Origin: Atkinsonella hypoxylon
Taxonomy: Eukaryota; Ascomycota; Sordariomycetes; Hypocreales; Clavicipitaceae
Direction: 5' to 3'
Assembly (NCBI GenBank): GCA_000729835.1
Contig: JFHB01000279.1
Location: 1 to 32,959, forward strand
Length of the DNA: 32,959 bases
Positions 30,595 through 32,959 of the stretch are shown here, piece by piece. Each line of letters starts with the position of its first letter. Positions within the stretch are counted from its first letter, which is position 1. Below the pieces are notes generated by a model. The model did no database searches, was not told the origin of the DNA, and worked only from the letters and a program-made list of their open reading frames with translations. Position numbers and translations under genes: made by a program.

Positions 30595-30949
30595 ATGTAA
30601 TTATAGTATCTAATTTACTTAGTAAATTAGCTATATTACCTTTATTTTAGCTTTGTTTTGCTTCACTATACCTAATAAATCTATTTAGGGTCTCTTATTG
30701 CTTATCTATTTAAGCTTTTAGATTAGCTTAAACATTATAGACTTACACTACTCTTTTAGAAGCTAATCTAGCTTTCTTTAGAGCCTTCTTAGCTGTATAA
30801 TCTTCTTTATTAAAAGAGGAATCTACTAGCTAAGGGGGGGGTCTAGCTGGACCAGGAAAGCTAGTAGCAGCAGCTGTAGCTAGTGTACTAGAACCACTAC
30901 CCCGTTTAGGGCTTATGCTCTTTCCCTTGCCTGTTCCTTTTAGTGCTAT
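30595..30949 (-). pseudogene. gag: Copia-A gag N-terminus, copy 4
   Basis: About 118 codons from the start position at 30949 (ATA where copy 2 has ATG) to the truncation. They contain the Gly/Ser-rich head (KGKS.SPKRGSGSS-like), the proline/serine turn and the charged segment, with RIP stops. One single-base insertion (CTTTCTTTAG near 30772, where copies 2 and 3 have CTTCTTTTAG-type sequence) may be a local rearrangement. Nothing beyond this part of gag is present. Confidence 0.8.
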
Positions 30950-31998
30950 TTTAAGGGTTTTAATAGCTTATAACGCTTTTTATAGCTAATTATAACCTAA
31001 TTTACAGTGAAAATAGTAGTAAATAACAAGTAATAACCACTACTAGATATTAGAAGATTGCTCTATTATAGGCTAGAAGTGCCCTATATCTTTAGAAATT
31101 ATACTGAGATTTTTCTCCAATTTCTTTTGTAACAGGTATAACAGGCTCTAAGTGTTACGGATTAATTAGGCCTTGATGCAATGCTTGACCACTGCACCAA
31201 AAGGTCTAGTCACAACCTCAGTTAGAGGAAGTGACGGTATCAAGCTCTATATAACATATTCAGCACGTAACACTAAGGCTGCATTATATTGCAATCTATA
31301 TGCGCATACAATTTATATAGCAGACTAGATTAACAAGCGGTCACAAGGGGCATAAAATACAGTTCTAGCTATTTTTAGCCAAAAAATTCAGGAGATTCTT
31401 CTCTAATTAGGTTCTAATAAATCAGTAGAGATCTAGGTACAGCTAATTTAAGGATATCTAGCTAATTCCTACTTCAAAATCCTAACCAGTAGGATTACTA
31501 TATAAATTAATTCTGTAACTAAAAACACAGGAATATCTACAACAAGAGCTATTAGGTGTGCACTATAAATTGTAGTATAGCCACTAACAGAGGTGCATAG
31601 GGTGCACAATATAACAACAATAAGCGATGCAGTGCAGCGCTAAGCTTATTTCTCAATAGAAATAATTAATTAGGCAGTGCCTAATAAAACGATTTGCAGT
31701 GTAAATGTAATATATATAGATATATATATTTAGATGTTGTGCAACAATAGAACCTAGCTATTAAGAATAGCTTTAAAAGTATATATATATAGGATGCATA
31801 GGACTAGTGCAGGAGGCACAGGGTAGGCAGAATGTAAACACTAGTATAGTGGCTAGCAATATATGTACAGTAGGTATTAATAGCTTCCAGTAAGCTACTA
31901 ATAGCAGCAATAGCTGCTAGCGTAGGTCTCAATATAGCTTCTAGTAGGTAATATAGTACACAATAGTAGATTTTCAGCGGGCTAACAGCTTGCAGATA
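30950..31998 (-). other. Copia-A 5' leader, copy 4
   Basis: Homologous to the other leaders, interrupted by the MITE-like insertion. It carries the copy-2-type segment (GATATTAGAAGATTGCTCTA) close to gag. Confidence 0.7.
31151..31274. mobile_element. MITE-like insertion (122-124 bp) in the Copia-A leader
   Basis: Absent from the same place in copies 1-3. The ends are AGTGTTACG and CGTAACACT, perfect 9-bp inverted repeats. If the outer A/T are taken as target, the element is GTGTTACG...CGTAACAC with TAA on both sides (31149-31151 and 31274-31276), as in PIF/Harbinger elements. If not, it is 124 bp with no duplication and the siblings' TAAAGG is restored exactly. Its interior keeps TGA, TCA, CCA and ACA, so it has escaped RIP and is the youngest sequence here. 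It has no coding capacity. On the minus strand TGGTGCAGTGGTCAAGC resembles a tRNA A box, but no B box follows. Confidence 0.75.
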
Positions 31999-32018
31999 GG
32001 TCTTCCAGGCTTATAACC
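31999..32018 (-). other. Copia-A primer-binding site, copy 4
   Basis: It reads GGTTATAAGCCTGGAAGACC in element orientation. Together with the CCCAG and CCTAG forms it points to an ancestral CCCGG. Confidence 0.55.
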
Positions 32019-32346
32019 TATTGAAAATAATAGGGATTACAGGACTAGATATCTAAGAGAGTAGTGGTCTCTTAGATTAGCACCTGTAATTGCTCCTAGC
32101 AATTATTACGTAGTAGAAGCAGCAGCAGCCTAAATTAAGCTATAGTGTATAGTACTAATTACGTAGAATGCGGTAGATAACTAAGAATAGTGGTATCTTA
32201 TATATTAAGAGCGCTATAACGAACAAGTAAGAGTAGGATCTTAAATCTTTCTAGTCCCTTATAGACCTACTGACTATATTAGCAGGCTGTAGTTGCTAGA
32301 AGGGGCTTATAGGCTACTTTATAATTTCCGCAAAAAGATTTACTAT
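32019..32346 (-). repeat. Copia-A 5' LTR, copy 4, partial (328 bp)
   Basis: The R/U5-side half of the LTR, from TATTGAAAATAATAGGG to the conserved TTTCCGCAAAAAGATTTACTAT. After this the family sequence (ATAAAAACAAAAAAATC) is replaced by unrelated DNA. Confidence 0.88.
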
Positions 32347-32530
32347 TAAGTGGAAGATAGAAGAGATAACAGAAGAGAGAGAAGATGAAGAAGCTTCTAG
32401 TATGTAGAAGAGTGTAAATTCCTTGCTTAATTCCTCTAACTTAGGAGGGAGGAAGCAGCCTATATATAGCTAATTCTAAGAGAGAAAGAAAGAGAAGAAG
32501 AGAAGGAAAAACAAGAAAGGAGATAGCTAA
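32347..32530. other. Purine-rich segment right of copy 4
   Basis: Unrelated to Copia-A and less AT-rich. It has a long GA-rich run at about 32475-32520 (AGAGAAAGAAAGAGAAGAAG and similar). No reading frame of note. Confidence 0.5.
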
Positions 32531-32600
32531 ATACCCGAAAATCCTATAGCTTATAGTGCAAGAGAATACTAAGGAATGCTAAGTTATTCGTTGCACTGCC
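32531..32600 (+). repeat. 70-bp direct repeat, copy a, with inverted repeat
   Basis: ATACCCGAAAATCCTATAGC through TTGCACTGCC. It recurs 359 bp downstream with about ten differences. It encloses AGTGCAA (32555-32561) and TTGCACT (32591-32597), exact inverted arms 29 bp apart. Confidence 0.8.
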
Positions 32601-32889
32601 TCTATAGGAGGGGCAGATATTAGTGTGTATAGAGCCTTATAACAGAGGAAAGATAACAGACTAGATAACCCTTACTCCTAGATTCCTACCCCTGTTGTAT
32701 TCTATTCTAGTCTACTACACCTACTTGTTTCCTACACTTAGTTGTTGTAACTAAGTTCCTTTATGCTACTGTTGGAGTAGTTGTGCTGGTAACAGCTGTT
32801 AGAGCTAATGTTGCATGAAGCTAGCGATGTTAGTATCGCTGGTGTTGTGGCCACTTATGGCACTGGTGTTGCTGCTACTTTTGATATAA
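32601..32889. other. Spacer between the two 70-bp repeats
   Basis: 289 bp with near-normal TpG content (TGTTGGAGTAGTTGTGCTGG and similar) and a hairpin AGCGAT-GTTAGT-ATCGCT at 32823-32840. No gene was recognised. If the repeat is tandem with a 359-bp period, this is the remainder of the unit. Confidence 0.55.
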
Positions 32890-32959
32890 ATACCTAAAAA
32901 TCCTACAGCTTATAGTGCAAGAGAATGCTGAGAAATGCTAAGTTATCTATTGCACTACC
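32890..32959 (+). repeat. 70-bp direct repeat, copy b, at window end
   Basis: The second copy, with the same inverted arms at 32914-32920 and 32950-32956. It runs into the window end, so further copies may follow. Confidence 0.8.

Larger units (their letters stand above)
30595..32346 (-). mobile_element. Copia-A copy 4, truncated at both ends
   Basis: Minus orientation, containing only the first ~118 codons of gag, the leader, the primer site and the proximal 328 bp of the 5' LTR. The left break falls in gag (ATGTAATTATAG shared) and the right break in the LTR at TACTAT. No target duplication is recognisable, so it is a fragment, not an insertion in its own right. The leader contains a small foreign insertion (31151-31274). 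By its leader segment it belongs with copy 2. Confidence 0.9.

Noticed and set aside
31151..31274. A tRNA gene or tRNA-derived SINE
   Set aside because: Only an A-box-like stretch is seen; there is no B box, no cloverleaf and no poly-A tail, and the perfect terminal inverted repeats favour a MITE.

Overview
The window looks like an AT-rich, gene-free block of a filamentous ascomycete genome (Pezizomycotina; species not determinable from sequence alone). The evidence is the content: LTR retrotransposons of fungal type in which CpA/TpG is strongly depleted, TpA is enriched, and almost every in-frame stop is TAA or TAG at a position where the family has Gln or Trp. That is the signature of repeat-induced point mutation (RIP). 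I see no intact host gene, tRNA, rRNA or CRISPR array.

Layout. (1) 1-1423: very AT-rich sequence with a decayed reading frame I do not recognise. (2) 1424-5827: a composite. It holds a plus-strand 5' LTR, leader and gag start of a Copia family (here 'Copia-A'), cut at 3933 by the 3' LTR and RNase H end of a different Copia element ('Copia-B', minus strand), then a lone minus-strand Copia-A LTR. (3) 6171-29945: one plus-strand Gypsy chromovirus with 323-bp LTRs at both ends, flanked by the 5-bp target duplication ATTTC. Two full-length minus-strand Copia-A elements are nested in it: copy 2 (10628-18451, duplication ATTCT, inside the integrase domain) and copy 3 (21239-29094, duplication TTATT, downstream of pol). 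(4) 29951-30594: the other Gypsy flank, ending in a small GC-richer island with two inverted repeats. (5) 30595-32346: a Copia-A fragment (copy 4) truncated at both ends, with a 122-124 bp MITE-like insertion in its leader. (6) 32347-32959: less RIP-altered sequence with a 70-bp direct repeat at a 359-bp offset, each copy enclosing the same inverted repeat.

The order of events can be read directly: Gypsy inserted first, Copia-A copies 2 and 3 later; the MITE postdates Copia-A copy 4. Removing copy 2 with one TSD restores a single Gypsy pol frame from RT through chromodomain. Copia-A gag-pol is one continuous frame (1744 codons in copy 2, 1753 in copy 3) broken only by RIP-type stops, so decay has been almost entirely by transitions. 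Catalytic aspartates are mutated (protease DTG to NTG or NIG, RT YVDD to YVDN, Gypsy YLDD to YLDN), so none of these elements can be active as they stand. The less ordinary features are a possible pol extension beyond the Gypsy chromodomain, the survival of CpA mainly as GpCpA, an anticodon-arm (half-tRNA) primer site in Copia-A, and two Copia-A subfamilies marked by linked indels.
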